From contig NZ_BDFO01000001.1 in NCBI RefSeq assembly GCF_001748245.1, positions 5,030,483-5,094,482 of the forward strand: 64,000 nucleotides of DNA, given 5' to 3'. Both the position numbers and the translations under genes were made by a program. Numbering within the stretch: the first letter of the stretch is position 1; each line of letters begins with the position of its first letter. Shown here piece after piece: positions 1 through 8,700 of the stretch. The notes beneath the pieces are model-generated. The model did no database searches. It saw only the letters and a program-made list of their open reading frames with translations, and had not been told where the DNA came from. Source of the DNA: Oligoflexus tunisiensis. GTDB lineage: Bacteria > Bdellovibrionota_B > Oligoflexia > Oligoflexales > Oligoflexaceae.

Positions 1-597
1 GGGATAGCTTCTCAGCTCCGTCCTGCGCTCCAGTGAAAAGGAAATGCGAGCGGAGGTTTCAACCTGGGCGCGGTAGGATAAATGCCATGGTCCCGTATCG
101 GGATCATCCTGGGACTTTGGATCAGCCAGCACTGTGCCTTCCAGATGAACGTAGGGAAAGCGGCTGGCCGCCACCATAAAAGTGGGGAGGCTGGCCTTGC
201 GGACCGCTTGAGGATCCAATGGGACACGAAAGGCCGTGAGATATGTGACCCGGGTGAAGCCATCGGCTTCATGCTCCAGGTCAAGCTTGATCGACCGTGG
301 AGCGTCCCCGACATGGCCCGCATAACGGTCGATCCGGTCCAGCATCTCATGGGGCTTTCCATCATCACAAAGCAGAGTCAGATCCACATAAAAATCAGTC
401 GTCAGAGCCAGCCTTTCAGCCTGCGCGCAGAAGTCCTCTTTCAGGTCTGCGCGCAGGGCTGTGTCTTCCTGCGAGAGATCCGGGACGTCCTCCCAGGTCT
501 GCACCGGCTCGGAAGCAAAGAAACGTGGGCCTTCCGCTTTTTTACTGCAGGCCGTCAGGATCAGAGCTGCCGTGATGAAAACCTGGGCGTACGTCAT
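1..597 (-). CDS. Lipoprotein of the tandem two-Cys family, C-terminus cut off
   Basis: The frame is open from the ATG at 597 to the window edge, giving 199 residues with no stop, so the gene continues outside. The N-terminus is a lipoprotein signal with lipobox LTAC (Cys at residue 17), so the mature protein should be membrane-anchored. It shares a layout with the next three genes: a Cys, 19-22 residues, a second Cys in an LLC-type motif (here LLCDDGKP), then a segment like TAFRVPL. It starts 10 bases after the stop of its upstream neighbour behind a G-rich ribosome site. I recognise no known family and the function is unknown. Confidence 0.75.
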   Translation of the reverse strand, partial: MTYAQVFITAALILTACSKKAEGPRFFASEPVQTWEDVPDLSQEDTALRADLKEDFCAQAERLALTTDFYVDLTLLCDDGKPHEMLDRIDRYAGHVGDAPRSIKLDLEHEADGFTRVTYLTAFRVPLDPQAVRKASLPTFMVAASRFPYVHLEGTVLADPKSQDDPDTGPWHLSYRAQVETSARISFSLERRTELRSYP

Positions 598-607
598 GGC
601 TCGCCCC

Positions 608-1462
608 TTATTGCTTGAGGCCGTTATACATGCCATCGGCGGCATGCTGGGCGATTTCCTGGATCGCGCTCGTGGCGGTCGCAGGGAAGCCCTGATTGCT
701 CAACACAAAGTGCAGAACTGTCACGATCACAGACCCACCTTTGCCATCGTTGAACGAAACATTCAACATCACCGAGCGTGTGTAGCTGTTGTTGCCACTG
801 GCGGTCAGGTGTTCCACACCAAAACCAAGTTCCTCGTTGCCATCCTGAACCTGATAAAGGTTATATTGGGTGGTCCGCTGACTTTCGAGCGTCAGGTTCT
901 GAGTTCCCTTGATGGCCAGGTCATAGTTAATATCCACTGACCACTGATGCAGCGCGGAATCCAGAGGATCCGTGCGCGGGGTTGCGGCCGATTTCAAATC
1001 GACCTCCGCCGATGCATAGTCCTTGGCGATATAGTTATAGATCGGCCGGCTTTTGACATCAAAAGGCCGGATGGGCACGCGGAAACTCCAGGCGATCAGG
1101 AACTCGGAGCGATCACCTTCGGGATCGTGCTCCGCCTGCAAAAGCTTGAGCTTGTAGGCACCGGGTGCCTGGTTGAGAGCTTCCGTGCGGAAGTCCAAAA
1201 ACTCCTTGCTTGGCTTTCCGTTCAGACAGAAAAAGGAAATTTCCTCTTTCACGTCGGTGCGGAGCTTCAGGCCATTCACACTGTCACAGTAAAGCTTGGG
1301 ATAATCAATCCCTGCGGTTGCAGTCCCGGTGGCGTTCCCGTCGCCGGTGACAGCAGCTGGCTCGGAGCCTTCCGCACCACCACCTCCTCCACCGCCACCA
1401 CCGCAGTAGGTTGTACCCAGAGCCAGAAACAGGACAGAAACCATCGACTTGTGTGCTTGCAT
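608..1462 (-). CDS. Exported protein of the tandem two-Cys family, poly-Gly linker
   Basis: This 284-residue protein has a signal peptide ending in GTTYC, followed by nine glycines. A Gly-rich linker after the Cys is typical of lipoproteins, but Tyr before the Cys is unusual for a lipobox, so lipidation is uncertain. The family layout is present: YC at about residue 59, a second Cys in FFC, then SFRVPI. The C-terminal part repeats beta-strand-like stretches such as LHQWSVDINYDL. The ATG at 1462 has AAGGAGAAGG upstream. It lies in a tight same-strand series with its paralogues. Function unknown. Confidence 0.75.
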   Translation of the reverse strand: MQAHKSMVSVLFLALGTTYCGGGGGGGGGAEGSEPAAVTGDGNATGTATAGIDYPKLYCDSVNGLKLRTDVKEEISFFCLNGKPSKEFLDFRTEALNQAPGAYKLKLLQAEHDPEGDRSEFLIAWSFRVPIRPFDVKSRPIYNYIAKDYASAEVDLKSAATPRTDPLDSALHQWSVDINYDLAIKGTQNLTLESQRTTQYNLYQVQDGNEELGFGVEHLTASGNNSYTRSVMLNVSFNDGKGGSVIVTVLHFVLSNQGFPATATSAIQEIAQHAADGMYNGLKQ

Positions 1463-1473
1463 GATCCTTCTCC

Positions 1474-2352
1474 TTAGTTGGATGCCTTACTGACCAAAAA
1501 CTCTCCCAACATTCGGGCCGTCCCGATGTTCAAATTACTTAATGTGGCCTTCATACGATCTGTATCGATCCGATTCTTAATGATGATATCCGTGATGAAG
1601 ACGAAATAGGACTGGCCGTCCTCTCCCTTGATACCGATCGTCAGACCCTGAGCCTTGTGATAGAACTCATTTTTATCCACATCCAGAAGATGCTCGGTGG
1701 ACACCACGATATCGCGGTTGGTTTCATTGAGCAGATAGGAATTGAATTCCATGCGGCGCTTATCAAACAGACTGGCTTTGTTGGCCAGACGCAAATCATA
1801 GTTCAGCACCACCTGCTCCAGACTGCCTTTGCCTGGGAAAGGTTTGCGGGATTCCACCGTGACAAAAATTTCCGAACCGCTTTCCTTGATACCAGCGGCC
1901 AGAATATCATGCGGCTTCAGATCCGCGAACTCGGATGGGCTTTTCAAAGGGGCTTTGATCGCGTAGATCATGGTCATCTCCGTGTCGAAATTCGGATTGG
2001 TTTTCGACTTGAGAAGATTGACCGCGGGCTCGCCTGTCCCGGCAAAAGCCTTGGCCATGGTCTCCTTGAAAAGCGCTGTCGTCTTGGAGCCGTCACAGAT
2101 CAATTTGAACTGCTCGGAAAAATCGGCTTTTTTCGCCGCAGCCGTGACCTTGGGCCCCTCTTCACAAAGAAGCTGTTCCGGCCCGCGGTTATCGACTGCG
2201 GGAGCAGCGTCCACCGTGCGGGTGGGGGCTTCCACAACCGGAGCATTGGTCCCTGCGGCATTACTCGAATCAAAGGCCTTCGGCGCGGCCGTACAGGACA
2301 CCATCAGGGCGAAGCCCGAAACGAAAACAAGTTTGTTAGCCTTGCGTGACAT
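1474..2352 (-). CDS. Lipoprotein of the tandem two-Cys family
   Basis: This 292-residue protein starts at the ATG at 2352, 8 bases after AAGGAG. The signal peptide ends in the lipobox MVSC. A short Ala/Pro/Thr-rich linker follows, then LLCEEG, 22 residues between the two cysteines, a second Cys in KLIC, and IYAIKAPL matching the AFRVP-like segment of the neighbours. This shared order marks it as a paralogue of the genes on both sides although overall identity is low. The 11-base gap to the next gene suggests cotranscription. No known domain recognised. Confidence 0.78.
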   Translation of the reverse strand: MSRKANKLVFVSGFALMVSCTAAPKAFDSSNAAGTNAPVVEAPTRTVDAAPAVDNRGPEQLLCEEGPKVTAAAKKADFSEQFKLICDGSKTTALFKETMAKAFAGTGEPAVNLLKSKTNPNFDTEMTMIYAIKAPLKSPSEFADLKPHDILAAGIKESGSEIFVTVESRKPFPGKGSLEQVVLNYDLRLANKASLFDKRRMEFNSYLLNETNRDIVVSTEHLLDVDKNEFYHKAQGLTIGIKGEDGQSYFVFITDIIIKNRIDTDRMKATLSNLNIGTARMLGEFLVSKASN

Positions 2353-2372
2353 GACATGACTCCTTCGGGCGA

Positions 2373-3173
2373 TTATTTGATGAGTTCCGTGTAAAGGACG
2401 CGGGTATCGTCCACGATGAATTGCGAAAAGACTTCGGCAACGTTGTCCGCTTCATCGCGACTGTTCATCAGAAAGTTCAGCACGCTGACACTGATGGAAC
2501 TGTTGGGATCATTCGGATCCTTCATCACGCCACGGACCACCACAGCTTTCTTGAACTGATCGCTGGGGGTTCTGAGGGTCCGCACCGCCGCCAGGAAATC
2601 GAAATTATTGGGATGCATGCGGTAAAGCTTCAAATCATGCACGGACAGATCATCGAACTCCTCACCGGCGTCCACAACCGTTCTTTGCTCCACCGTAAAT
2701 ACGGTATCCGCATCACCCTCATTGGGAGCCGGATCCATAAAGCGGGTGGTCACGGTCAAAGGTTCCAACGAGTAAGGAACAGGGACATGCTTCTCTTCAC
2801 CGATGAGGGTTTGCGCGGGCGATTTCGGAACCCGAATCGCATAGGCGACGGTCAGCAGCGTGGTGTTATCTGCGTTCTCGACATTGGCAATGGTGGTCAG
2901 AACGGGATCACCCACACCCTGATAGGGCGCCGCAATCAGACTCAGGAGCAGAGGCGAGGGAGCCATGTTCGGGCAGAGAAGATTCACTTCCTCCTGAAAG
3001 CTCTGCTTCGTGATGGCGAATACATTTTTGAAGCCAAGACAAAGATTCTCCGGCGTGAGTGCCAGTTCATTCTTTGGCGCCAGGACGCTGTAGACAGGCC
3101 CGGGCTCCACGGTCTGACCTTGCGCCAGAACCGCTAAAGAGACCAGGAGTATTCGAACCCAACACGTTCTCAT
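2373..3173 (-). CDS. Secreted protein of the tandem two-Cys family
   Basis: I place the start at the ATG at 3173 (MRTCWVRILL), which gives a clean signal peptide ending near LAQGQ; an upstream in-frame extension to 3281 has no signal-like character. Unlike its paralogues the mature N-terminus has no lipobox Cys. The 266-residue protein keeps the family layout: ENLCLG, 21 residues, NLLC, then AYAIRVPK. It is the first gene of the four-paralogue series. The 276 bases upstream hold the terminator of the preceding operon and presumably this unit's promoter. Function unknown. Confidence 0.72.
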   Translation of the reverse strand: MRTCWVRILLVSLAVLAQGQTVEPGPVYSVLAPKNELALTPENLCLGFKNVFAITKQSFQEEVNLLCPNMAPSPLLLSLIAAPYQGVGDPVLTTIANVENADNTTLLTVAYAIRVPKSPAQTLIGEEKHVPVPYSLEPLTVTTRFMDPAPNEGDADTVFTVEQRTVVDAGEEFDDLSVHDLKLYRMHPNNFDFLAAVRTLRTPSDQFKKAVVVRGVMKDPNDPNSSISVSVLNFLMNSRDEADNVAEVFSQFIVDDTRVLYTELIK

Positions 3174-3405
3174 AGTGCCCCCAACAGAATAGTTATAACT
3201 CCATAGAGCAACTCCCATGCCGCATTCAAACCCCTTTGTTTCCGTCATTTGACCTGCACGGTTCTGGTCAATCGAATTCAAGGATTTGGCGTAAATTACT
3301 GTTTTTTAAGGTGGATTTTGGCTTTGACATGTAAAAAAGAGGAAGAAAAGCGTTTCGCATTTTTCAGCTGGAATATCCGAGGGAGCAAACGAAAAAAAAC
3401 AGCGT

Positions 3406-3430
3406 CACAGTTCTGTTTGCCAGAACCGTG
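3406..3430 (-). terminator. Intrinsic terminator of the cytochrome/DUF1501 operon
   Basis: Read on the minus strand, a 10-bp stem (CACGGTTCTG/CAGAACTGTG, one G-U pair) with a 5-base loop is followed after a few bases by eight T's. It lies 20 bases after the stop of the DUF1501 gene and separates that operon from the lipoprotein series. Confidence 0.7.
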
Positions 3431-3449
3431 CCGCCACGAGGAAGGCGCG

Positions 3450-4949
3450 TCAAGCTTTACGACGCATGGCTCGCATGGAAGGCAAACCGCTGCCACTGGT
3501 ATCGACCCCCAGAGCATGCAGGATCCCGGCATAGATTTCGCGTTCGGTCATTTCACGACCCGGTTCCGGTTCGCCGGTTTCCGGATCGAAGCCATAGGTC
3601 TTGAGAGTCTTGTTGTCCACCCCACCCAGAACCCGACCGCCGTTGACCATGGGCGAAATGATGGTGACGCCATTGTTCACATCGTGGCCCGTGGGGAACT
3701 CGCGCAGATTTTCGCGCCGGGTCTTATCCCGACCAAAATCCGTGGCGATGTAAATCATCGAATGATCCCAGTAGCTTTCGCCATTCTGATATTCCGTTAC
3801 TTTCAGAAGCGTAATGAGGCGATCCAGAGTATCCAGAATGCGATGCCACAACACAGCCTGGGTCGACCGATGGGCGTTATGCGAATAGTCAAAGGCTGTG
3901 GGCGTATTGGTCAGCAAAAGATTATCTTCATCCTTGCCGTCAATGCTCACATTCATTCCCAGTCCGAAGGTGGCCGTGCAGGTCAGACCCTGGGTGACGC
4001 TCAGGTAAGCGAGCAGCGCCTGATTATGCAGGGAATCCGGTCCCACATCGGGGAAGACTTCACGCAGAATTTCGCCATCGCGATTGGGGTCCAGACCAAA
4101 GTTTTTGAAAGGCAGATCCTTACTGTCTTCGAAAGGATTGAGTTTATTGATGGCATCAGACTCTTCAAATCGGCTCTGTTTGGCCCGGAATTTCAGCCAA
4201 TCCTGAATCAGGGGACTGGCGCCAAAGGTTTGATAAAAGGCGGACTGCGGCTCCAGTTTCTGATCGCGCAGCTGCCGAGCCATGGCCATCAGCACATCAT
4301 CGGGTGCACCCTGGATACCCTTGTACCCATGCAGAGAGAAGGGAAAATAAGCCGGATCAGGCACCGGTTCCGCTCTGGCAAAGGATGGCAGAGTGTGATC
4401 CCGACCGTTTTCGGCGTAACCCACGGTCGCCATGTTGATGTTGGGAAGGAGCAGACCCTTTCCATAGTGAGCCGCGACAGCTTCCTGCAGCGTGCGACCA
4501 TTCCAGGCATCAAAGCCGGTGACGCTGCGGGCCTGGGCAAGGGGATGGGCCACCGCGGTGCCGGTGCAGGTGGCGACCATGATATCGTCCTTGTACTTGT
4601 TTAAAAAGCGCGACTGCACAGCCTTCACCGGAAAAGGCAGGGCTCCAATGGCATCGGTGGCGATATCCACCGCGCGCAGATCGGTGCCTTCGACCGATTT
4701 AACGAGCAAGTCCGGGAAGACATTCAGCGTCGCGGCATCCTTCACTTCGGATTCACGGCGAGCCAGAAAACTGTCATTGATGGACGCGCCGCCCATCGCG
4801 GTGAACACAAAAAGGAATTTGCGCGGGCCCGCATGGGCGTCCTGCGATACCCCGGATAGGTGGGCATTCTGAGCTTTCAGGCAGCTCGTCAGAAGGGGCG
4901 AACCCATCATAAGCTGAAGCACCTTGCGGCGGTCGATTCGGTTTTTCAT
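3450..4949 (-). CDS. DUF1501 family exported protein
   Basis: This 499-residue protein resembles the DUF1501 family, whose members are exported and usually sit beside DUF1588/1592-type cytochrome proteins. The N-terminus MKNRIDRRKVLQL carries a twin-arginine-like pair and is followed by LLTSC, so Tat export and possible lipidation are likely. Recognisable stretches are FVFTAMGGAS near the mature N-terminus, SMIYIATDFGRDKTRR and FPTGHDVNNG; the late part GGVDNKTLKTYGFDP is also typical. The ATG at 4949 has GAGGAGGG upstream; the longer frame to 5021 lacks a signal. It is the last gene of a four-gene operon. The molecular role is not established. Confidence 0.82.
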   Translation of the reverse strand: MKNRIDRRKVLQLMMGSPLLTSCLKAQNAHLSGVSQDAHAGPRKFLFVFTAMGGASINDSFLARRESEVKDAATLNVFPDLLVKSVEGTDLRAVDIATDAIGALPFPVKAVQSRFLNKYKDDIMVATCTGTAVAHPLAQARSVTGFDAWNGRTLQEAVAAHYGKGLLLPNINMATVGYAENGRDHTLPSFARAEPVPDPAYFPFSLHGYKGIQGAPDDVLMAMARQLRDQKLEPQSAFYQTFGASPLIQDWLKFRAKQSRFEESDAINKLNPFEDSKDLPFKNFGLDPNRDGEILREVFPDVGPDSLHNQALLAYLSVTQGLTCTATFGLGMNVSIDGKDEDNLLLTNTPTAFDYSHNAHRSTQAVLWHRILDTLDRLITLLKVTEYQNGESYWDHSMIYIATDFGRDKTRRENLREFPTGHDVNNGVTIISPMVNGGRVLGGVDNKTLKTYGFDPETGEPEPGREMTEREIYAGILHALGVDTSGSGLPSMRAMRRKA

Positions 4950-4963
4950 GTGCGTCCCTCCTC

Positions 4964-5614
4964 TTAATAAAAGGCTGCTTCCACGCTGCTTAGAACCGCG
5001 TAGCAGCTCAAAGTCATCCAATTGCGTGCGGCGCCTACGGCCTGCTGGGCATAAACGGCTTCATAAAATTGCAGAAGATTTTCAACTTCCGTAGCGCTGG
5101 CATCCCGCAAAAAAGCCCTTTGATAAAGGGTATGAATCGCGGTGACGACGGCATCGGATTTCACAAGGCGCCCGTCGGCGCTCAGTTCCACATCCTTGAA
5201 GATGACCGCGCGGGCCGGATTCACAAGGTCCAGCTGCGCCCTTTGCATACAGGCGGATAAAACCAGACGATCGAGCGACATCGCGGAGGTGACGCTGATC
5301 TGTTCGGGATGCCGATACTGGGCATTGCCATAGGCATCCATACTGCCCAGACTCACCTTGTGCACGAGATCCGCGCAGGGCATTCTTCCGAGTTCAAGGC
5401 ACATGCCCTGAGGATCCAGCACCAGGACCTTGGCCAGGTTATTACGCAACAGATCGGCCCGCATGCGCTTGACCTGGGCCTTCGGGGAAGCCGCCAAAGG
5501 CAGGGCCTGCTCCCTGAGAGCCAGCGTGGGACCACCGCTCAGTTCCTTGGATTTTTGACAGCCAAGGCTGGCGAGCATGATCAAGAGGAGCAGTGTTGGT
5601 GTTTTAGGGAACAC
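4964..5614 (-). CDS. Small lipoprotein with DUF1592-like helical C-terminus
   Basis: I choose the GTG at 5614 because GGAGG sits 6 bases upstream and the frame then begins with a lipoprotein-like signal ending in SLGC. This start overlaps the preceding gene by 11 bases, which fits translational coupling. The 216-residue product has a middle part with paired cysteines (GMCLEL, MPCADL) and a C-terminal segment IHTLYQRAFLRDAS resembling the LYRRxLGRxPT helices of the DUF1592/DUF1595 families. It probably partners the cytochrome and DUF1501 proteins of the operon. Function unknown. Confidence 0.7.
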   Translation of the reverse strand: MFPKTPTLLLLIMLASLGCQKSKELSGGPTLALREQALPLAASPKAQVKRMRADLLRNNLAKVLVLDPQGMCLELGRMPCADLVHKVSLGSMDAYGNAQYRHPEQISVTSAMSLDRLVLSACMQRAQLDLVNPARAVIFKDVELSADGRLVKSDAVVTAIHTLYQRAFLRDASATEVENLLQFYEAVYAQQAVGAARNWMTLSCYAVLSSVEAAFY

Positions 5615-7100
5615 TGTAGGCCTCCGTTTTAATAAGGTCGTGCAGCATGGCTTTGACGTTATAGTTGTGCACGGTTTTGAAATCGCGCCAGAGCTTTTCG
5701 AACTCGGCGTTTTCCTCGGTCCGCGGCTCATGACCCACCAGCACCCGCCAGTAATCGCGCACCGTATTGGCTGCAAAGAGATCGCTTTCCACCATCACCT
5801 GGGCCCATTCGCGCAGGTTTTCCACCCTCTTGCCGAAGATATAACCGGCTTCCGGCATGGCCTTGATGCCAGGAAACTGCTGATCCAAATACTCCATGCG
5901 TGGCAGAGCATAGGACAGCGGCGTAAGATTGCGTTCATCACCCAGGTTTTCAATGTTCTGCAGCGCTGTTGCATTCTGTCCCTGCAGCACGGCGGTGGTC
6001 CCCGTCAGACCATTGTAATTGCGGAAGGGATAGGTCAGGGGATCGATCGCGGCATGACACTGCGCGCATTCCGGACGCGTGACCCCTTTGGAATCATAGT
6101 CCTTGAACTGACTCAGGGCAGGATCAGGTGTCGTCAGCCCCTGCATGTTCACCAGACTCACGCCCAGATAGGCATTGAAAGCCTGGGCGACCAGAACCCG
6201 GGCGATCCCCGTATAGTTCAGGTAAAAACTCAGGTTCCAAAAGGAGGTCAGAAGCCCGACGCGTTTGTCAGGCTGCATCACCTGGCCGTCGATCAAACGC
6301 TGCGGCGTGACCTTGGTGTAGGTGACCGTGGACCCTGTTTCCGTTCGGGTTACCGTGTAGTTGGCCAGCAGCTGATCGCGTGCATCATGACCATCAATCT
6401 GGGAATAAACGAAGAGATGAAAGTCTGAATAGTAGTCGACGATAGGCACCACACCGGCATCTTCACCGGATTTGACCGAACCCACCGGGCGGATTTTATA
6501 GTGTCCGATCTGCCAGACGACACCATCCTTGCCACGCCAGTGACGGCTCTCCATGCAATCATCCAGCTGCTCATCCAGAGCCTTGTCCTGCTGTTCGCGC
6601 GAAAGGGCCAAAAAGCTTTTGTAGTCATCATAGTCCGGGTTTTCACCGCAGACGTCGAGCCAGATCTTTTTATAGACATAACCCGGATCCCGCTGGCAAA
6701 CACTCCATTGATTGTTCACCAACTGGGTGGAGGTGTTTTGACAGCCATTGGTCGTGGGACGGTTATGCTCATCACCCGGCAGATGACCGGCCTCGATTTC
6801 AAGGAGGTTGGCAAAACCATCAAGATCACAGTCCTCCTGGCCAACCGCTGCGATCGCCGTCTGCAGATCCTCCACAGTGGTCGGAAATTCCTGAACGGTT
6901 TGACTGACACCAGCCTTGAAGCAGCCACCGAAGGAATTCAAAGCGGGTGGCTGGCCCTTGTGACAGAAGGTGCAGCTGATCACCGAACCCGTACAGGACG
7001 GGCTATTCGGAAAGGCCTGGCAGAACAGGTCAGCCGCTTGAGGCCTGCCGAGAGCGTTGGTGCTGATCAGCATCAGCACAATAAGAATGAGCTGGCGCAT
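5604..7100 (-). CDS. Exported di-haem c-type protein, DUF1588/DUF1592-like
   Basis: This 498-residue protein has a Sec signal peptide (MRQLILIVLMLIS...) and two haem c sites: CTFCH at residues 43-47 and CAQCH at 345-349. The context CAQCHAAIDPLTYPF and the C-terminal LVGHEP segment match the DUF1588/1592/1585 proteins best known from Planctomycetes. An Asp-rich CDLDGFANLLE near residue 91 resembles a calcium-binding loop. The ATG at 7100 follows GAGGTGG; a second ATG at 7112 overlaps the previous stop. Haem attachment would require a cytochrome c maturation system, which is encoded at 57603-60881. Electron partner unknown. Confidence 0.82.
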   Translation of the reverse strand: MRQLILIVLMLISTNALGRPQAADLFCQAFPNSPSCTGSVISCTFCHKGQPPALNSFGGCFKAGVSQTVQEFPTTVEDLQTAIAAVGQEDCDLDGFANLLEIEAGHLPGDEHNRPTTNGCQNTSTQLVNNQWSVCQRDPGYVYKKIWLDVCGENPDYDDYKSFLALSREQQDKALDEQLDDCMESRHWRGKDGVVWQIGHYKIRPVGSVKSGEDAGVVPIVDYYSDFHLFVYSQIDGHDARDQLLANYTVTRTETGSTVTYTKVTPQRLIDGQVMQPDKRVGLLTSFWNLSFYLNYTGIARVLVAQAFNAYLGVSLVNMQGLTTPDPALSQFKDYDSKGVTRPECAQCHAAIDPLTYPFRNYNGLTGTTAVLQGQNATALQNIENLGDERNLTPLSYALPRMEYLDQQFPGIKAMPEAGYIFGKRVENLREWAQVMVESDLFAANTVRDYWRVLVGHEPRTEENAEFEKLWRDFKTVHNYNVKAMLHDLIKTEAYSVP

Positions 7101-7108
7101 GGTCCACC

Positions 7109-8407
7109 TCATTCCGGCAATCCAGCCTGCGACCAGGCTGAAAAGATTTTCTTGGGTTCATTGGCCAGAGCCCCGGATGGAGGCATCGAGCCGCCCAGCA
7201 CGCGACCGATCAGGCCCTTCTCTTCGGAAGCGGCCTTCACCTGCGCATAGGTGCTCAGATCAACCCTTGGAAAATTGTTCGGGCGATGGCAGCTGGCGCA
7301 ATGCTCGGCGATCAGCGGCTTGATATCCTTGGTATAGGTGATCGTGTTGGCCGGCACACCCGCAGGACCCTTATAAACACCTGCAAAGTAACGAAGTTCC
7401 TCATCACCGACGTTGGCGATGATGGCGGAATAAGCCCGCTGGCCGTTGTCGATATAGTATTCCGTCCAAAGGTGGAAACCGAGGGCCAGAGTTTCAGCCT
7501 CGGAACCAAAGCGATTGGTCACACGAAAGGCCACATCCCCTTTAAATAGTCCTAAATGTGTCATGCGCTCGGCTGGAATTTTCTCGACCAGGATGCTGCC
7601 CATGTATTCCTTGCCAACCGTCAGGATCGGATTGTCGGTCGCGGTCACGGTGGCCTTGATGTTTTTAAAGAACCGGAAGTCTCCCAGCTCCTTCGTATAA
7701 CGCACAGCATCAGCGATAGGGGAAATGGCTGGCGCCACCGGTGGATAGAAATCGACCGTGGAGGTGAAGCCATCACGTGTGTTCACGAGGTGATCGGATG
7801 CCCGGATGGTGCAAACAATGCCCTTCCAATCCTTGGCAAAGTTCGAATTATCCGCGACGGTATAGTTGGTCACCGCGCCCTTGAAGAGTTTCGTCAGCTC
7901 CAAGGCCCTTTGATTGATCGGCTCCACATCCGTCAGCTCTCCGTAAATCGAAGTGCCATTGGAATTGGCATGAGTGATGTGAACATCCAGGGTCGTTTCC
8001 CGCAGCGTGCCGTGCAGGTCCAGGTGCGAGGTGATATCGACGTTGGCCGTCGCAAAACCTGCGTTGATCACGCGCGTATAGGTCTCGCTCATGGTCGTCG
8101 AAAACGTTTTGGCATTGGAATCGGCGAAATCCGGAATCCCGCACTGTGGCAGAACGATATTCAGATCCTCGGTGTCCTCGCCAAGGTCCACCGTGCGACC
8201 GGTTGTGACACCCGCAACCTCTTCCTGGGTTTGCGGATCAGGATACTCACCCAGCCGATTCAGGGCTTCGATATCGATGGCTGATTTGGATTCTGACACC
8301 TCAGTTTTGGTGCCCTGATCTTTCTTTCGCGTACAACTCATCCAACTGACGCTGACACCCAGTGCCAACAATAAAGTCCAACGAGCCTTGTGTGCCCAGC
8401 TTTGCAT
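7109..8407 (-). CDS. Mono-haem c-type cytochrome lipoprotein
   Basis: The 432-residue product starts at the ATG at 8407 behind GGGGG and has a lipoprotein signal ending in SWMSC (Cys 25). The C-terminal 80 residues form a small cytochrome c domain: CASCH at 370-374 and a likely axial Met in GGSMPPSG at about 408. The large middle part is beta-rich and not recognised; segments such as FHLWTEYYIDNGQRAY resemble copper type II monooxygenase-like or planctomycete-type proteins only loosely. It is the first gene of the operon, so an operon promoter should lie in 8408-8638. Role probably in redox chemistry at the membrane surface. Confidence 0.78.
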   Translation of the reverse strand: MQSWAHKARWTLLLALGVSVSWMSCTRKKDQGTKTEVSESKSAIDIEALNRLGEYPDPQTQEEVAGVTTGRTVDLGEDTEDLNIVLPQCGIPDFADSNAKTFSTTMSETYTRVINAGFATANVDITSHLDLHGTLRETTLDVHITHANSNGTSIYGELTDVEPINQRALELTKLFKGAVTNYTVADNSNFAKDWKGIVCTIRASDHLVNTRDGFTSTVDFYPPVAPAISPIADAVRYTKELGDFRFFKNIKATVTATDNPILTVGKEYMGSILVEKIPAERMTHLGLFKGDVAFRVTNRFGSEAETLALGFHLWTEYYIDNGQRAYSAIIANVGDEELRYFAGVYKGPAGVPANTITYTKDIKPLIAEHCASCHRPNNFPRVDLSTYAQVKAASEEKGLIGRVLGGSMPPSGALANEPKKIFSAWSQAGLPE

Positions 8408-8638
8408 GATAACCCCCGTTTCATCGTTCCCTGAGATCTTGCAATATTCCGACCAAAGATCGGCTGTGATTTTTCGTCTCAATTATCTGTTTTCATTGTG
8501 ATTTTAAAGGTAAGAATGCAGACCGAATGCATGAGGATCGGCAGTCGAAATCCCGGATTTTCTGTTTTAAAAATGAATACGAAGGCTTGCCAGAAATTGG
8601 GCGGTAAAATTGAAGGGAAAAACGCTCGAATGGAAAAA

Positions 8639-8666
8639 GGTCCCCGAGGACTTATCCCCGGAGACC
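8639..8666 (-). terminator. Strong intrinsic terminator of the polyketide operon
   Basis: On the minus strand a 12-bp stem (GGTCTCCGGGGA/TCCTCGGGGACC, two G-U pairs) with loop TAAG is followed directly by TTTTT. It lies 35 bases beyond the stop of the DUF2141 gene and closes the five-gene operon that starts at 18161. The rest of 8408-8700 shows no gene. Confidence 0.85.
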
Positions 8667-8700
8667 CAGCACACAAGTGTCGCGCGCAAGCGCAAGGCGA

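Noticed and set aside
4964..5776. Longer start at 5776 for the small lipoprotein gene
   Set aside because: The extra 54 codons lie wholly inside the upstream cytochrome gene, are Cys/Arg/Thr-rich and would bury the lipoprotein signal; GTG 5614 has a perfect ribosome site.
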